Below, piece after piece: positions 34,038 to 42,749 of a DNA stretch of 64,000 nt. The position numbers and the translations under genes are program-made. The DNA is from Acidobacteriota bacterium. GTDB lineage: Bacteria; Acidobacteriota; Thermoanaerobaculia; Multivoradales; Multivoraceae. The notes under the pieces are model-generated. The model did no database searches. It was not told the origin of the DNA and worked only from the letters and a program-made list of their open reading frames with translations. The stretch is from NCBI GenBank assembly GCA_029263415.1, contig JAJCXN010000005.1:62001-126000 (forward strand), written 5' to 3'. Positions within the stretch are counted from its first letter, which is position 1. Each line of letters begins with the position of its first letter.

Positions 34038-36269
34038 CTAGCGGCGTCGACCCGGCCATAGCTTCTCCCACCAGCGGTCGCGACCGTCGCCATCCTCATC
34101 CGGGTTGTTGGGAACCCCATCAAGATCACCAAGCCGTCCACCGTGCTCAGCACGAATCTTGCTGCGAATCGACCCGATACTCCAACCCGTGAGGTTTGCC
34201 AAGCGCTGCGCCTCTTGCTCGAATCGGCGCTCCACTGCTGAGTAGTACTGCTGCGCCTCAGGGCACGTTGCTCCCTTGTAGGCATGTCGCAAAACGTATC
34301 GACCTTGGAAGTTGGTGCGATCCTTGGTTTCGTGAAACCGCAGGTCCTCCGGGAATGTGCGGCTGTTGTAGCGAACGTGAAGCCTCGTCACGAACACATT
34401 CTGCGCGCCGCCAGGTCGGTTCCCGTGCGCAGCGTCTCCAACCCAGAAGACACCCAAGTCTCGAAGTTCGTGCTGACTCAGAGGATCGGCAGCGCAGGGA
34501 TCGCACCACCCCATGTCCCAGGCGTACTCGAGAAACACACCCAGCGGCTCGCGTTCAACCTGTTGCGCAAACATGTCCTTGTAGAAGTCACCAAACTCTG
34601 CCTTCACGAAGGTCGGAATCTCCTCGCCACTCGGCAAGCGGATGGTCCGATAGTTGGTAGTTTCCACACGGCCATTGCGCGTCAGGGTGTAGACGAACAG
34701 CTCCTGATCACCGTCGGCGTTGAGCGTTCCCAGCCGGATCGGCAGCATGAACTTCGGCGACTCGAAAGCGATTTGCAGCGGTCGCAGAGTGTTGAATCCG
34801 AGGCGCGTCTGCTCTTCTAGGTTCACCTTGGCGACAAAGAACCGCATGCCCTGCCTGAGGTAGCTCCCTAGAACGCGGCTTGCCCCCTTGGGCAGGCGGT
34901 AGCCGTTTCTGGTGAGCCACGCTTCCAAACCATCGCTCTCGCGGGCCGAAAGAATCAGAATGTCGTACTCGCCTACGGTGTAACTGGCTTCGATCGTCAC
35001 GCCGTCCGCGTCTCGCTTTGCGGCTGGAGCCACTGACTTCTGTTCAGCGCGCACGCCACTCTCTGAGACGTAGCCGAGGGATCTGAGGCGGTTCACTGCA
35101 CAAGGATCAGGGTCGAAGTACTCAACCAGCCGAGGCGAAGTGTAGGCATCGAGGTGATCCAGCACAGCACGATCCGCCACATGAATCTGCCCTTCCTGCA
35201 GCAGCGTCGGGACTGGCACCACCATGGCGAATTCGGTCGGACTGCCGCGGAAGTCGTTCGACATGGTGATCACGGTGCGGTTTCCATCGCGCACCAACAC
35301 CACTTCTGAGGCTCGATTGAACAGTCCCGTGTCAGCCTTGGCGACATAGAAGCCGCAGAATGCTCGAACAGGCGGAGCCACGCTCAGGAGAGCGATCAGA
35401 ACGGTAGTGATTCCGAGAAGGCGCAAGGCTAATCGTGGAGGTCTCATGGAGAGTTTTCCTTTCGGTTGATTGTCAGTGGAGACATGAAGCGCAGCTCGAC
35501 GTGGTTCGAGCAGGCGATTGATCACGGGCACCGCCGGCATCGAGACAAACAGTGCCCACAAGAAGGCATTCGGCTGGTGAAGGCCATAGGTGATCGCGAT
35601 CGAGAGGCCCGCGATCCAGGAACCGAACGCGATGCGACCCGCGCGTGAACGCGGTGTGGTTGCAGGGTCCGAGATCATGAAGAAGGCGAACAGCAACAGC
35701 GTTCCGCTCTCGAGCGCGCGCGCCGGAATCGTAAGAGGATCGCCAAGCCACAGAGCCCTCGCGAACAGCGCTGTGGCATAGACGCCCAAAAATGTGAGAC
35801 TGATGTCGGCACGGCGCGCGCGAGTGGTCACCAGCAAACCCAGGCATGCAAACACCGTGAGCAACAATGAGGCGCTACCCCACTGGCCGGGCGAGATCCA
35901 AGCATCCTTAGTGCACAGCACAACCGCGATGATGCCGAGGTTGGCCGGGTTGAACACGTGGCGACCGTCGGCTCGCAGAAGGAACTTCGAGCCGATCGCG
36001 ATCGCCGCCGCACAAGCCATGGTGAGCGGCGACCCTGTGCGCAAGATCAACAGTAGCGCGAGGCTGGTGATCAACGGACTGCGAGCGTCGAACGGCAGGC
36101 CCACGAGTCGCGACCCCAACACCTGCACGAAGAGACCGACCCCTATGGTGATCGCAAAGCGTCCGACGTTCACTGGAAAGGCAAGCAGTCCGCCACCAAC
36201 CAACAACAGAATCGAGAGCGACACGATCTGGTAGTGCCGTGGATCAGTCCGTTTCAGATCGAGGTGCAT
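34038..36269 (-). CDS. RnfD/NqrB-like membrane domain fused in frame to a DUF2330 protein
   Basis: One uninterrupted frame of 743 codons. Residues 1-255 are about eight membrane helices resembling small RnfD/NqrB-like proteins (DARSPLITSLALLLILRTG, DGRHVFNPANLGI). Residues 275-743 are a DUF2330 protein that starts with its own signal peptide (MRPPRLALRLLG through APPVRAFCGFYVAK) and contains NDFRGSPTEFAMVVPVP and CADPLSQHELRDLG. The internal ATG at 35445-35447 has AAGGA nine bases upstream. In many genomes these two are separate neighbouring genes. Either they are truly fused here, or DUF2330 is made from the internal start (34038-35447) and the upstream gene lost its stop. In the +1 frame a TGA overlaps this ATG as ATGA. 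Confidence 0.75.
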   Translation of the reverse strand: MHLDLKRTDPRHYQIVSLSILLLVGGGLLAFPVNVGRFAITIGVGLFVQVLGSRLVGLPFDARSPLITSLALLLILRTGSPLTMACAAAIAIGSKFLLRADGRHVFNPANLGIIAVVLCTKDAWISPGQWGSASLLLTVFACLGLLVTTRARRADISLTFLGVYATALFARALWLGDPLTIPARALESGTLLLFAFFMISDPATTPRSRAGRIAFGSWIAGLSIAITYGLHQPNAFLWALFVSMPAVPVINRLLEPRRAALHVSTDNQPKGKLSMRPPRLALRLLGITTVLIALLSVAPPVRAFCGFYVAKADTGLFNRASEVVLVRDGNRTVITMSNDFRGSPTEFAMVVPVPTLLQEGQIHVADRAVLDHLDAYTSPRLVEYFDPDPCAVNRLRSLGYVSESGVRAEQKSVAPAAKRDADGVTIEASYTVGEYDILILSARESDGLEAWLTRNGYRLPKGASRVLGSYLRQGMRFFVAKVNLEEQTRLGFNTLRPLQIAFESPKFMLPIRLGTLNADGDQELFVYTLTRNGRVETTNYRTIRLPSGEEIPTFVKAEFGDFYKDMFAQQVEREPLGVFLEYAWDMGWCDPCAADPLSQHELRDLGVFWVGDAAHGNRPGGAQNVFVTRLHVRYNSRTFPEDLRFHETKDRTNFQGRYVLRHAYKGATCPEAQQYYSAVERRFEQEAQRLANLTGWSIGSIRSKIRAEHGGRLGDLDGVPNNPDEDGDGRDRWWEKLWPGRRR
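35448..35462 (-). promoter_or_regulatory. Internal ribosome binding site before the DUF2330 start
   Basis: Read on the minus strand, AAGGA lies nine bases upstream of the in-frame ATG at 35447. A signal peptide begins at that ATG, which suggests independent translation of the DUF2330 part from within the longer reading frame. Confidence 0.55.
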
Positions 36270-36314
36270 CTGCTTGGAGCCTCCGTTTGTTGTCTATGGC
36301 GAAGTGGCGGTTCA

Positions 36315-36332
36315 AAGAGCTCTCAGGCTCTT
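36315..36332 (-). terminator. Weak stem-loop downstream of the SDR gene
   Basis: AAGAGC and GCTCTT form a 6 bp stem around a six-base loop, followed on the minus strand by TTG. It lies about 170 bp past the SDR stop and upstream of the RnfD/DUF2330 gene. The T tract is short, so the assignment is weak. Confidence 0.3.
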
Positions 36333-36501
36333 CTTCCACTCCGTTAGACACACGAAGGCGTCCAGGGCGAAACCCCTTGTCTCTAAATACAATCGGTTCT
36401 GACCGGGCCAGCGCCCGAGCGACGGCCCAAGTCCAGCTGCGGCGCCGGCCGCTACCCAGCGACGCGACGCGAATGAACCCTAATCGCCTACCAAGAGCTA
36501 C

Positions 36502-37287
36502 CTAGCTCGGCGGGTGCAACAACCGACCTTCCATCCCACCCGCAACCATGATCGCTTGCCCGCTGACATGGCCGGCCAGCCGCTCTGACAAGAGATACAC
36601 AACCGTGCTCGCGACGTCTTGAGCGGTTGCCACTTTGCGCATGGGGATGGTCGCGGTTACTCGCTCGACCAGTGCCTTGTCTTCGAGGGCCGCTGCTGCC
36701 ATCGGCGTAGCCACCCACCCTGGATTGACCAGGTTGACCCGACCGCGCGGGTGCAACCGCACGATCTCATTCTTCATTGTCAGCATCAGTCCGCGCATCG
36801 CTGCCTTCGACGACGAGTAGTCGCCATGGCCTTCCTCACCAAATATTCCAGAGGTGGAGCCAATCAGCACGATCGCAGGGGCTGGTCCATCGGGCTTGAT
36901 GCCACGCAGAAACGCTCGGCAACAAAGAAACGCACTCTCGAGGTTGTTGGCCATGGTGTGACGCCACTGTTCGAGTGACATCTCGGAAATCGGCACCGAC
37001 TCCGGCGCCCAGAGCCCCGCGTTGACCACCAGTCCTGAGAGTTCGGCCTGGGAGGCAATCGTCGCAAACAGCTGGTCGACCTCGCTCTCAATAGACACGT
37101 CTGCTTGCACCACTCGAGCTGCATCGGCGCCGACCCGCTCTGCAACTTCGACTGCGCTCTTACGCTGACTACGATAGTGAATCCACGATCGCGCGCCGCA
37201 ATCGCTCAACTCATCAACAATGGCGCCGCCAATGCCACCCGAAGCGCCGGTCACCAGCACTTCGATAGCATCCAGTTCTGTTCTCAT
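36502..37287 (-). CDS. Short-chain dehydrogenase/reductase
   Basis: Classical SDR oxidoreductase of 261 residues. It has the cofactor loop VTGASGGIGGAI, the NAG motif (LVVNAGLW), the catalytic Ser (LIGSTSGIFG), YSSSKAAMRG with catalytic Tyr and Lys, and the NPGWVATPM loop. It resembles FabG-like 3-oxoacyl reductases. The arginine in HYRSQRKSA, where the second strand ends, suggests NADPH preference. The ATG at 37287 (MRTELDAIEVLVTG) is chosen, 22 bp after the nth stop. Longer frames would overlap nth. It is likely cotranscribed with nth and the AGCS symporter. Confidence 0.88.
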   Translation of the reverse strand: MRTELDAIEVLVTGASGGIGGAIVDELSDCGARSWIHYRSQRKSAVEVAERVGADAARVVQADVSIESEVDQLFATIASQAELSGLVVNAGLWAPESVPISEMSLEQWRHTMANNLESAFLCCRAFLRGIKPDGPAPAIVLIGSTSGIFGEEGHGDYSSSKAAMRGLMLTMKNEIVRLHPRGRVNLVNPGWVATPMAAAALEDKALVERVTATIPMRKVATAQDVASTVVYLLSERLAGHVSGQAIMVAGGMEGRLLHPPS

Positions 37288-37309
37288 CCTGTGCACCCAG
37301 AAGCCTGCT

Positions 37310-37969
37310 TCATGCTGTGATCTCAACACCGTTGCGCGGGCACTCACTCAAAGTGCACTCATCACACTTCGGCTTGCGTGCGTCGCACACCCTGCGCCCG
37401 TGGAGGATGATCGCGTGCGCTCCGAAGATCCATCGATCTTGCGGCAAGCGCGCCATCAGATCCTTCTCGACCTTAGGGGGTTTGGTCTCTTCGGTGATGC
37501 CCAACCGAAACGCGAGACGCTTGACGTGGGTGTCGACCACCACACCCAATGGCTTCTTGAACGCCGTGCCCAACACCACATTTGCAGTCTTGCGCGCGAC
37601 ACCGGGGAGTTCGAGCAGCTCCTCCATGGTCCGCGGCACTTCCCCGGCGTGCTTGTCGACCAGGATCTTGCAGGTATTCTGGACGTTCTTCGCCTTCTGT
37701 CGGAAGAACCCCGTTTGGCGAACATCGTCTTGGAGTTCAAGCAAGTCAACCTCGGCGAAGTCCTTTGCACTCTTGTACTTCTCGAACAACACCTCCCCCA
37801 CCATGTTGACGCGCACATCGGTCGACTGAGCAGAGAGAATCGTAGCGATCAGGAGCTCAAGCGGCGTGCGCCAATTGAGCTCGCAATCTGCGTCTGGATA
37901 GAGCTCCTCGAGCCCTTCGAGAAAACTCGCAATCTGCTGTTGCGTTGCTCGTTCGAACATTCCGCTCAT
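37310..37969 (-). CDS. nth: Endonuclease III
   Basis: Base-excision repair glycosylase/AP lyase of 219 residues (E. coli Nth is 211) that removes oxidised pyrimidines. It shows LLIATILSAQSTDVRVN, the helix-hairpin-helix LPGVARKTANVVLG with the catalytic lysine, and VDTHVKRLAFRLGI with the catalytic aspartate. The C-terminal iron-sulfur cluster cysteines follow the pattern CDARKPKCDECTLSEC (C-x6-C-x2-C-x5-C). The start giving MSGMFERATQQQ is chosen because GGAAG lies upstream. A longer frame would overlap the preceding symporter gene. Confidence 0.95.
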   Translation of the reverse strand: MSGMFERATQQQIASFLEGLEELYPDADCELNWRTPLELLIATILSAQSTDVRVNMVGEVLFEKYKSAKDFAEVDLLELQDDVRQTGFFRQKAKNVQNTCKILVDKHAGEVPRTMEELLELPGVARKTANVVLGTAFKKPLGVVVDTHVKRLAFRLGITEETKPPKVEKDLMARLPQDRWIFGAHAIILHGRRVCDARKPKCDECTLSECPRNGVEITA

Positions 37970-37997
37970 CGTTCTTCCATCCTGAAGTCGAACCCCA

Positions 37998-39350
37998 TCA
38001 ATCGAACTCACCGGCCTCGAGTCGGCGGAAATAGTCCTTGGCCGCGACCATGACCTTCGGCGCAAGCAGCAGGGTCACGATCATGTTGGGAATGGCCATC
38101 ATGGCGAAGGCGCTGTCGATGGTGTTGATCACTAGGCTCGAACTCCACATGCCGCCCAGAAAAAGGCCAGCCAAATAGAAGTATGTATAACCACCGGCAC
38201 GGCGTGCACCGAACAGGTAGGCAAAGCACCTCCGACCGTAGTAGGAGTAACTCACCATCGTGGTGACGGCGAACATTGAGATCACCAACACCAATAGGTA
38301 TCCCGACCAAGAGCCGAGCGCTGCTTCGAACGCAGCCGCCGTCAAGGAGACGCCGACCAAGCCTTCGGACGCCGCTGGCGCAGCCAGCAAGATCACCAAA
38401 GCGGTCAGGGTGCACACCACGATGGTGTCGATAAACGGGCCGAGCATTGCGACCAAACCCTCACGCACCGGCTCGTTGGTCTTTGCCGCACCGTGAGCAA
38501 GCGGCGCGGTACCAAGCCCCGCCTCATTGGAGAAGGCCGCGCGTTTCACGCCGACTTTGAGAACCTCACGAAACGCGATACCTGCTGCGCCACCCGCTGC
38601 TGCTTGACCAGTGAAGGCTTCAGTGAAGATGCGCACGAAAATGTCGGGAACAGCACCGAGTTGAGTGGAGATCAAAAGCAGGCTCAAACCTAGGTACAAC
38701 ACACACATGGCCGGCACCAAGCGAGCGGTGAACCGGCCAATCCGTTCGATGCCTCCAGCAGCGACGATCGCCACAAACACCGTCGCTGCGATCGACGTCC
38801 ACAGAGGGTCCACTCCGAGTTGCGTCTTCATGATCGAGGCCAGCTGGTTGGTCTGGAACATCGGCAAACAGCCGATCATGCCGAACGTCGCGAACATGAT
38901 CGCAAGCGGCTTCCAACGAGTGCCAAGGCCGACCTCGATCGAGATCATCGGACCGCCCTGCACCACTCCGAGTTCGTCCGGCTTGCGGTAGAGCTGGGAG
39001 AGCGTGCACGAAAAGAACTTGGTAGTCATACCGACAACGGCGGCCAGCCACATCCAGAACACCGCACCAGCCCCGCCTTGCTGGATGGCAATCGCCACAC
39101 CGCCGATGTTGCCCACTCCGACAGTGGCCGCGAGCGCCGTCGACAGCGCTTGAAAGTGACTGATCTGACCCGGATCTTGGTTCTTGTCGTACTTGCCAGA
39201 CAGAATCCGAATGGCGTGAGCAACGCGTACAAGCGGCTTGAGGCCTGAGAGAACGGTCAGGAAGAGACCGCCGCCGATAAGCAGGACGATCAGAGGCAAT
39301 CCCCAGGCGTAACCCACAAACGTGGCCATGAAGTTGGTTAATGCATCCAA
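37998..39350 (-). CDS. Alanine/glycine:cation symporter (AGCS family)
   Basis: Inner-membrane sodium- or proton-coupled amino acid symporter, 450 residues, with about eleven helices. The AGCS signatures are clear: GVGNIGGVAIAIQQGGAGAV, SQLYRKPDELGVVQGGPM, and SNEAGLGTAPLAHGAAKTNE followed by PVREGLVAMLGPFIDTIVVC. Closest in pattern to AlsT/DagA proteins transporting alanine or glycine. It is the first gene of a probable operon with nth (28 bp gap) and the SDR gene. Confidence 0.93.
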   Translation of the reverse strand: MDALTNFMATFVGYAWGLPLIVLLIGGGLFLTVLSGLKPLVRVAHAIRILSGKYDKNQDPGQISHFQALSTALAATVGVGNIGGVAIAIQQGGAGAVFWMWLAAVVGMTTKFFSCTLSQLYRKPDELGVVQGGPMISIEVGLGTRWKPLAIMFATFGMIGCLPMFQTNQLASIMKTQLGVDPLWTSIAATVFVAIVAAGGIERIGRFTARLVPAMCVLYLGLSLLLISTQLGAVPDIFVRIFTEAFTGQAAAGGAAGIAFREVLKVGVKRAAFSNEAGLGTAPLAHGAAKTNEPVREGLVAMLGPFIDTIVVCTLTALVILLAAPAASEGLVGVSLTAAAFEAALGSWSGYLLVLVISMFAVTTMVSYSYYGRRCFAYLFGARRAGGYTYFYLAGLFLGGMWSSSLVINTIDSAFAMMAIPNMIVTLLLAPKVMVAAKDYFRRLEAGEFD

Positions 39351-39992
39351 GACAAAAAGATCCTCTCGAGTCGTTTAAGGGGCAGTCTGCGAGGTTCAGG
39401 TGACGGTGATGTGCGGTTGCGCAGTTAGGCCCAATGGAGCGAGCCGGCCCATGGTACCCGTTCGCTCTCGCGCGGTGCGCCACCATCGGCAAGTCAGTTC
39501 CCTGCAATCTCGCCACTGTTTGATCCATTCCAGTTCTTCACTCCGTAAAAGCCGCGAAAGGCACCTTGCGGCATCAGCGCGCGGGCTATGAACGAAACGC
39601 TAAGGAAGCGCTGTTCTACGAACTCGGATTGCCCGCCGTTGGACTCTGAGTCGATCTACCAGCCCTGGTACATCACCGCGGGCGGCGCCTGTGTCACCGC
39701 GCACGTTCTCGGTCGATGGTGTTGATGAGGACCGTGGTCGCGGTGGCCGAATTGCCGCACTGCGGAGACCTTGCCGCACTGGGGAAACATCGTCGTGTGG
39801 TCCGTCACTCGCGAACCATCCGGTGGAAGTCCCCACCCAACTGGGCCGACGCTGATCAAGAGCCAATCATCCGAGCCATGGTGCTAGGAGCCATTAGGCT
39901 CTTGAGCAGTGCCCTTGACGCCCGTTGATCGCTAAGATCAAGTTGCTCGATCTTCCCCACGCACATCGATCACCATAGAGGAGGGTGGCACC
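39351..39992. other. Intergenic region, 642 bp, no gene recognised
   Basis: No reading frame here resembles a known protein on either strand. It must contain the promoter of the AGCS operon (leftward) and of the small membrane protein (rightward). There is a short direct repeat, TTGCCGCACTG, near 39753 and 39772. A perfect inverted repeat lies at 39925-39941 (TTGATC, five bases, GATCAA), about 50 bp before the 39993 start. The middle may be decayed coding sequence, but I could not identify its parent. Confidence 0.5.
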
Positions 39993-40358
39993 ATGCTCGA
40001 CTACATCCTTCGAGAATCGCTCGAACTCAGACTCTGGGTCTTTTGGATGATGGCGGTCAACCTCGGAGCGCTGTTCTTTATCAAGCGCGTCGAAGCGCGT
40101 TGGGCGCTCGCCGGGTTCATCTGTGCAGCGATCCTGATGGAGACCCTGGTTGCGGTGAACGGCTACAACCGTTTGCTCGGGACAGGACACCTGGTGTTCT
40201 GGACGCCGGCGATCTTGGCGATCTGGAGGCGTCGGGCGGAATGGCCGAAGGACGGAGCCTTCCCGATCTGGGTCAAGACACTGCTGTTAACTAACTGCGC
40301 TTCGCTCATCATCGACGCTATCGACGTCGTGCGCTATGTACTCGGTGATCGCGGCTAG
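39993..40358 (+). CDS. Small polytopic membrane protein of unknown function
   Basis: A 121-residue protein with four predicted helices (LWVFWMMAVNLGALFFI, WALAGFICAAILMETLVAV, GHLVFWTPAILAIW, TLLLTNCASLIIDAIDVV). GAGGGTGG lies just before the ATG. No family is recognised. It ends 39 bp before the ECF sigma gene in the same direction and could be part of its transcript. Confidence 0.65.
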   Translation: MLDYILRESLELRLWVFWMMAVNLGALFFIKRVEARWALAGFICAAILMETLVAVNGYNRLLGTGHLVFWTPAILAIWRRRAEWPKDGAFPIWVKTLLLTNCASLIIDAIDVVRYVLGDRG

Positions 40359-40397
40359 GCGCACGCTAGTTGGAGCCCCTCACACTCGTGCTACTCC

Positions 40398-40952
40398 ATG
40401 ACTGACAAGACCGTCACCGATCACCTACTCGCCGCTGCCAGCGAATCAGCAGACGAGGACGCACTCATCCGCGCGGTCTACGGCGAGCTCCGCAAAATGG
40501 CGCGCCACTACTTGCACAACGAGCACGAGCAACGCACCCTACAGACCACCGCCTTGGTCCACGAGGCCTACCTCAAGCTGGTTGGCAGCGAGAAGATCTC
40601 AGACCGCGGACGCGCCTACTTTTTCGGCGCTGCATCCCGCGCCATGAGGCAAGTCCTGGTCGATGCCGCGCGCAAGCGGCGCCGACACAAGCGGGGCGGA
40701 GGCGAACGCCCGATTTCTCTTGAAAACGTCGACCCAGGAGACGCGCGCCAAGGAGAACAGGTGCTGTGGGTCAACGAGGCGCTCGACCGCTTCGCCGAAG
40801 AGTACCCTCGCCACGCTAAGGTGATCGAATGCCGCTTCTTTGGTGGCCTCTCGGTGGACGAGACGGCACAAGTGCTAGAAGTGTCTTTGCGCACGATCAA
40901 GCGCGACTGGGCGTTCGCGCAAGCCTGGTTGTATCGAGAGTGGAGCACATAG
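40398..40952 (+). CDS. ECF RNA polymerase sigma factor (TIGR02999 / SigX6-like)
   Basis: An alternative sigma factor of 184 residues. Region 2 is LRKMARHYLHNEHEQRTLQT plus TALVHEAYLKLVG and GRAYFFGAASRAMRQVLVDA, all characteristic of the TIGR02999 subfamily abundant in Acidobacteriota and Planctomycetes. Region 4 is VIECRFFGGLSVDETAQVLE followed by VSLRTIKRDWAFAQAWLYRE. In those phyla the gene is usually followed by a serine/threonine kinase with repeats. Here no kinase or anti-sigma gene is adjacent, and the next gene is convergent. Its regulon is unknown. Confidence 0.93.
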   Translation: MTDKTVTDHLLAAASESADEDALIRAVYGELRKMARHYLHNEHEQRTLQTTALVHEAYLKLVGSEKISDRGRAYFFGAASRAMRQVLVDAARKRRRHKRGGGERPISLENVDPGDARQGEQVLWVNEALDRFAEEYPRHAKVIECRFFGGLSVDETAQVLEVSLRTIKRDWAFAQAWLYREWST

Positions 40953-41052
40953 GCGATGGTCCGAGATCCGAAGCTCGGAAGAGATGCCGAGCGCTGACCG
41001 TCGGCTCCTGGGCCCAAAGGCCCACCGAGAGAACGAACAAGCAAACGGAGCG

Positions 41053-41077
41053 CTCCCACCGGCGTTTCGCCGGGGAG
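41053..41077. terminator. GC-rich stem-loop between convergent genes
   Basis: CTCC-CA-CCGGCG, a TTT loop, and CGCCGG-GGAG form a ten-pair stem with a two-base bulge. A second hairpin lies at 41009-41024 (TGGGCC, CAAA, GGCCCA). Both sit in the 285 bp between the ends of the sigma factor and M16 genes. On the minus strand the larger hairpin runs into a T-rich stretch. It could terminate the M16 operon, or both transcripts. Confidence 0.45.
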
Positions 41078-41237
41078 CTGCCTCGAGCCAGAAGAGCCGC
41101 GCCGAACAGCCTGATCAGGCTACCTCTACAAAGCACCCACCCAGCGCTCTAGAGCACGGAACACCCAAAGACCAGGCGGCTGTGAGGCTCACGCTCATCG
41201 TCCTACGATTGCGTGAGAGCCTCCATCAACTCACCGT

Positions 41238-42749
41238 CTACGGCACTGGTTCCAGGGTCACCGGATCGCGTTCGGGCAACATGTTGGCATTGCCACCAAA
41301 GAACTGACCCATGGTCGCTCGACCATCAGCGTCGCCCTTCTCCACTTCCGCCCAGTCACCGACGACCAGGAAGACCATCTCCTCTGGCTTCAGGTACTTC
41401 TTCGCGGCTCGAAGAATGTCATCTGCTGAGACCTCATCCACGCGCTTTTGGTAGGTGTACCAATACTCGTGAGGCCGACCGAGATACTCGTCCTGTGCAA
41501 ACAAGCCCGCGATGGAAGCAGCCGACTCGAAGTTGCCTGGGAACGAATCGCGGAAGGCACCCTTGGCTGTTGTCAGTTCTCCGTCGGAGACCTTGCTGGT
41601 GCGAATGCGCTCCAGCTCTTCGTAGGCGATCTCCGCTGCGAAAGCAACTGTCTCGCTCTTCGACTGGTAGAACACCGCGAACTGACCGGCCCAGTAGTTG
41701 CTTAGGCCAAACTGCGAGCCGGCACTATAGGCAAGACCCTCGTCTGAACGAATGCGCTTGGTAATCCGAGAGGTGAATCCACCGCCGCCCAAGATCTCGT
41801 TCATCAGATCGGTGGCCATCTCATCTTTGGCCATCCAGTCCTTGCGCTGCGCGGTGAGCGACCCGATCTGCACTCGACCTTGAGGAATCTCCTTTTGTGC
41901 CACATAGACACCGGGCACGGGAACGTTGCGCGGCACCGGGGGTGGCCAGGGGACGTCCTTGGCACCCTCGTTGGTCCAGCCAGCAAGACGCTCGTCCAGC
42001 GCTTTCAAGACGGCTTGGGTATCAACGTCGCCAGAGACGGTCCAGATCATCGACTTCGGCCGCCAGTACGAGTTGTGGAACTCGGCTAGATCAGAGGTGG
42101 TAATGGAGGCAAGGCTCGCACCCGTCACATTGCGGCTCGAGAAATGTTCCTTGCCGTACATCAGCCATTGCCATTCGCGACGCGCAATGCTGCTGGCCTC
42201 ATCGTTGCGTTGCTTGAGGCGTTCGAGCCGATTGGTCTTCTCGGTCGCGAGGCGGACCTCATCAAAGGCCGGCTCTCGCATCATCGAAAAGAACAGATCC
42301 AAGCATTCGGCTTGCTGACTCGAAAGACAGTTGACGCTGGCACGACCTGAAGTGGTGCCGATACTGCTGCTGATGTTTGCAGCCAAGAAGGCTGCGCGCT
42401 CGTCGAACGCGCCACCATCGAGATCACCTGCTCCACCAAGGCGCATCATGGATCCGGTGAGTGCTGCCAGCCCAACCTTGTCTGCCGGTTCGAGGAACGA
42501 ACCAACGCGAACTCGGACACCGACGGTGAACAGCGGCAACGTCTTGTCCTCGACCACGTATGCGACCGAACCGTTGCTCAAGGTGTGGCGATACTGCTCC
42601 GCGCGTGGGATATCGAAATCCAGCTCGCCGTACTTCAGATCGTTAGGGTGCTTAGGTAGGGGTTGAGCGGTTGCGGCACTCGCCACAAGAACGCTCGCTA
42701 GAGTCAAAACGACCAAGGCTCTCAACGGGAAACTGTCGAAATGCTTCAT
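41238..42749 (-). CDS. M16-family peptidase-like protein, degenerate zinc site
   Basis: An exported 503-residue M16 protein (signal peptide LVVLTLASVLVASAATAQ). It has the two-domain M16 fold, with EDKTLPLFTVGVRVRVGS near the N-terminus and GFTSRITKRIRSDEGLAYS in the second domain. The HxxEH zinc motif expected near residue 95 is replaced by LTGSMMRLGG, so it should not be catalytic. It overlaps the upstream active M16 gene as TAATG, implying translational coupling. The pair resembles the catalytic/non-catalytic heterodimers of the processing-peptidase type. Confidence 0.9.
   Translation of the reverse strand: MKHFDSFPLRALVVLTLASVLVASAATAQPLPKHPNDLKYGELDFDIPRAEQYRHTLSNGSVAYVVEDKTLPLFTVGVRVRVGSFLEPADKVGLAALTGSMMRLGGAGDLDGGAFDERAAFLAANISSSIGTTSGRASVNCLSSQQAECLDLFFSMMREPAFDEVRLATEKTNRLERLKQRNDEASSIARREWQWLMYGKEHFSSRNVTGASLASITTSDLAEFHNSYWRPKSMIWTVSGDVDTQAVLKALDERLAGWTNEGAKDVPWPPPVPRNVPVPGVYVAQKEIPQGRVQIGSLTAQRKDWMAKDEMATDLMNEILGGGGFTSRITKRIRSDEGLAYSAGSQFGLSNYWAGQFAVFYQSKSETVAFAAEIAYEELERIRTSKVSDGELTTAKGAFRDSFPGNFESAASIAGLFAQDEYLGRPHEYWYTYQKRVDEVSADDILRAAKKYLKPEEMVFLVVGDWAEVEKGDADGRATMGQFFGGNANMLPERDPVTLEPVP

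Noticed and set aside
39600-39866. 88-codon minus-strand frame in the large intergenic gap
   Set aside because: Composition is Arg/Pro/Ser-rich without any motif, and no ribosome binding site was seen.
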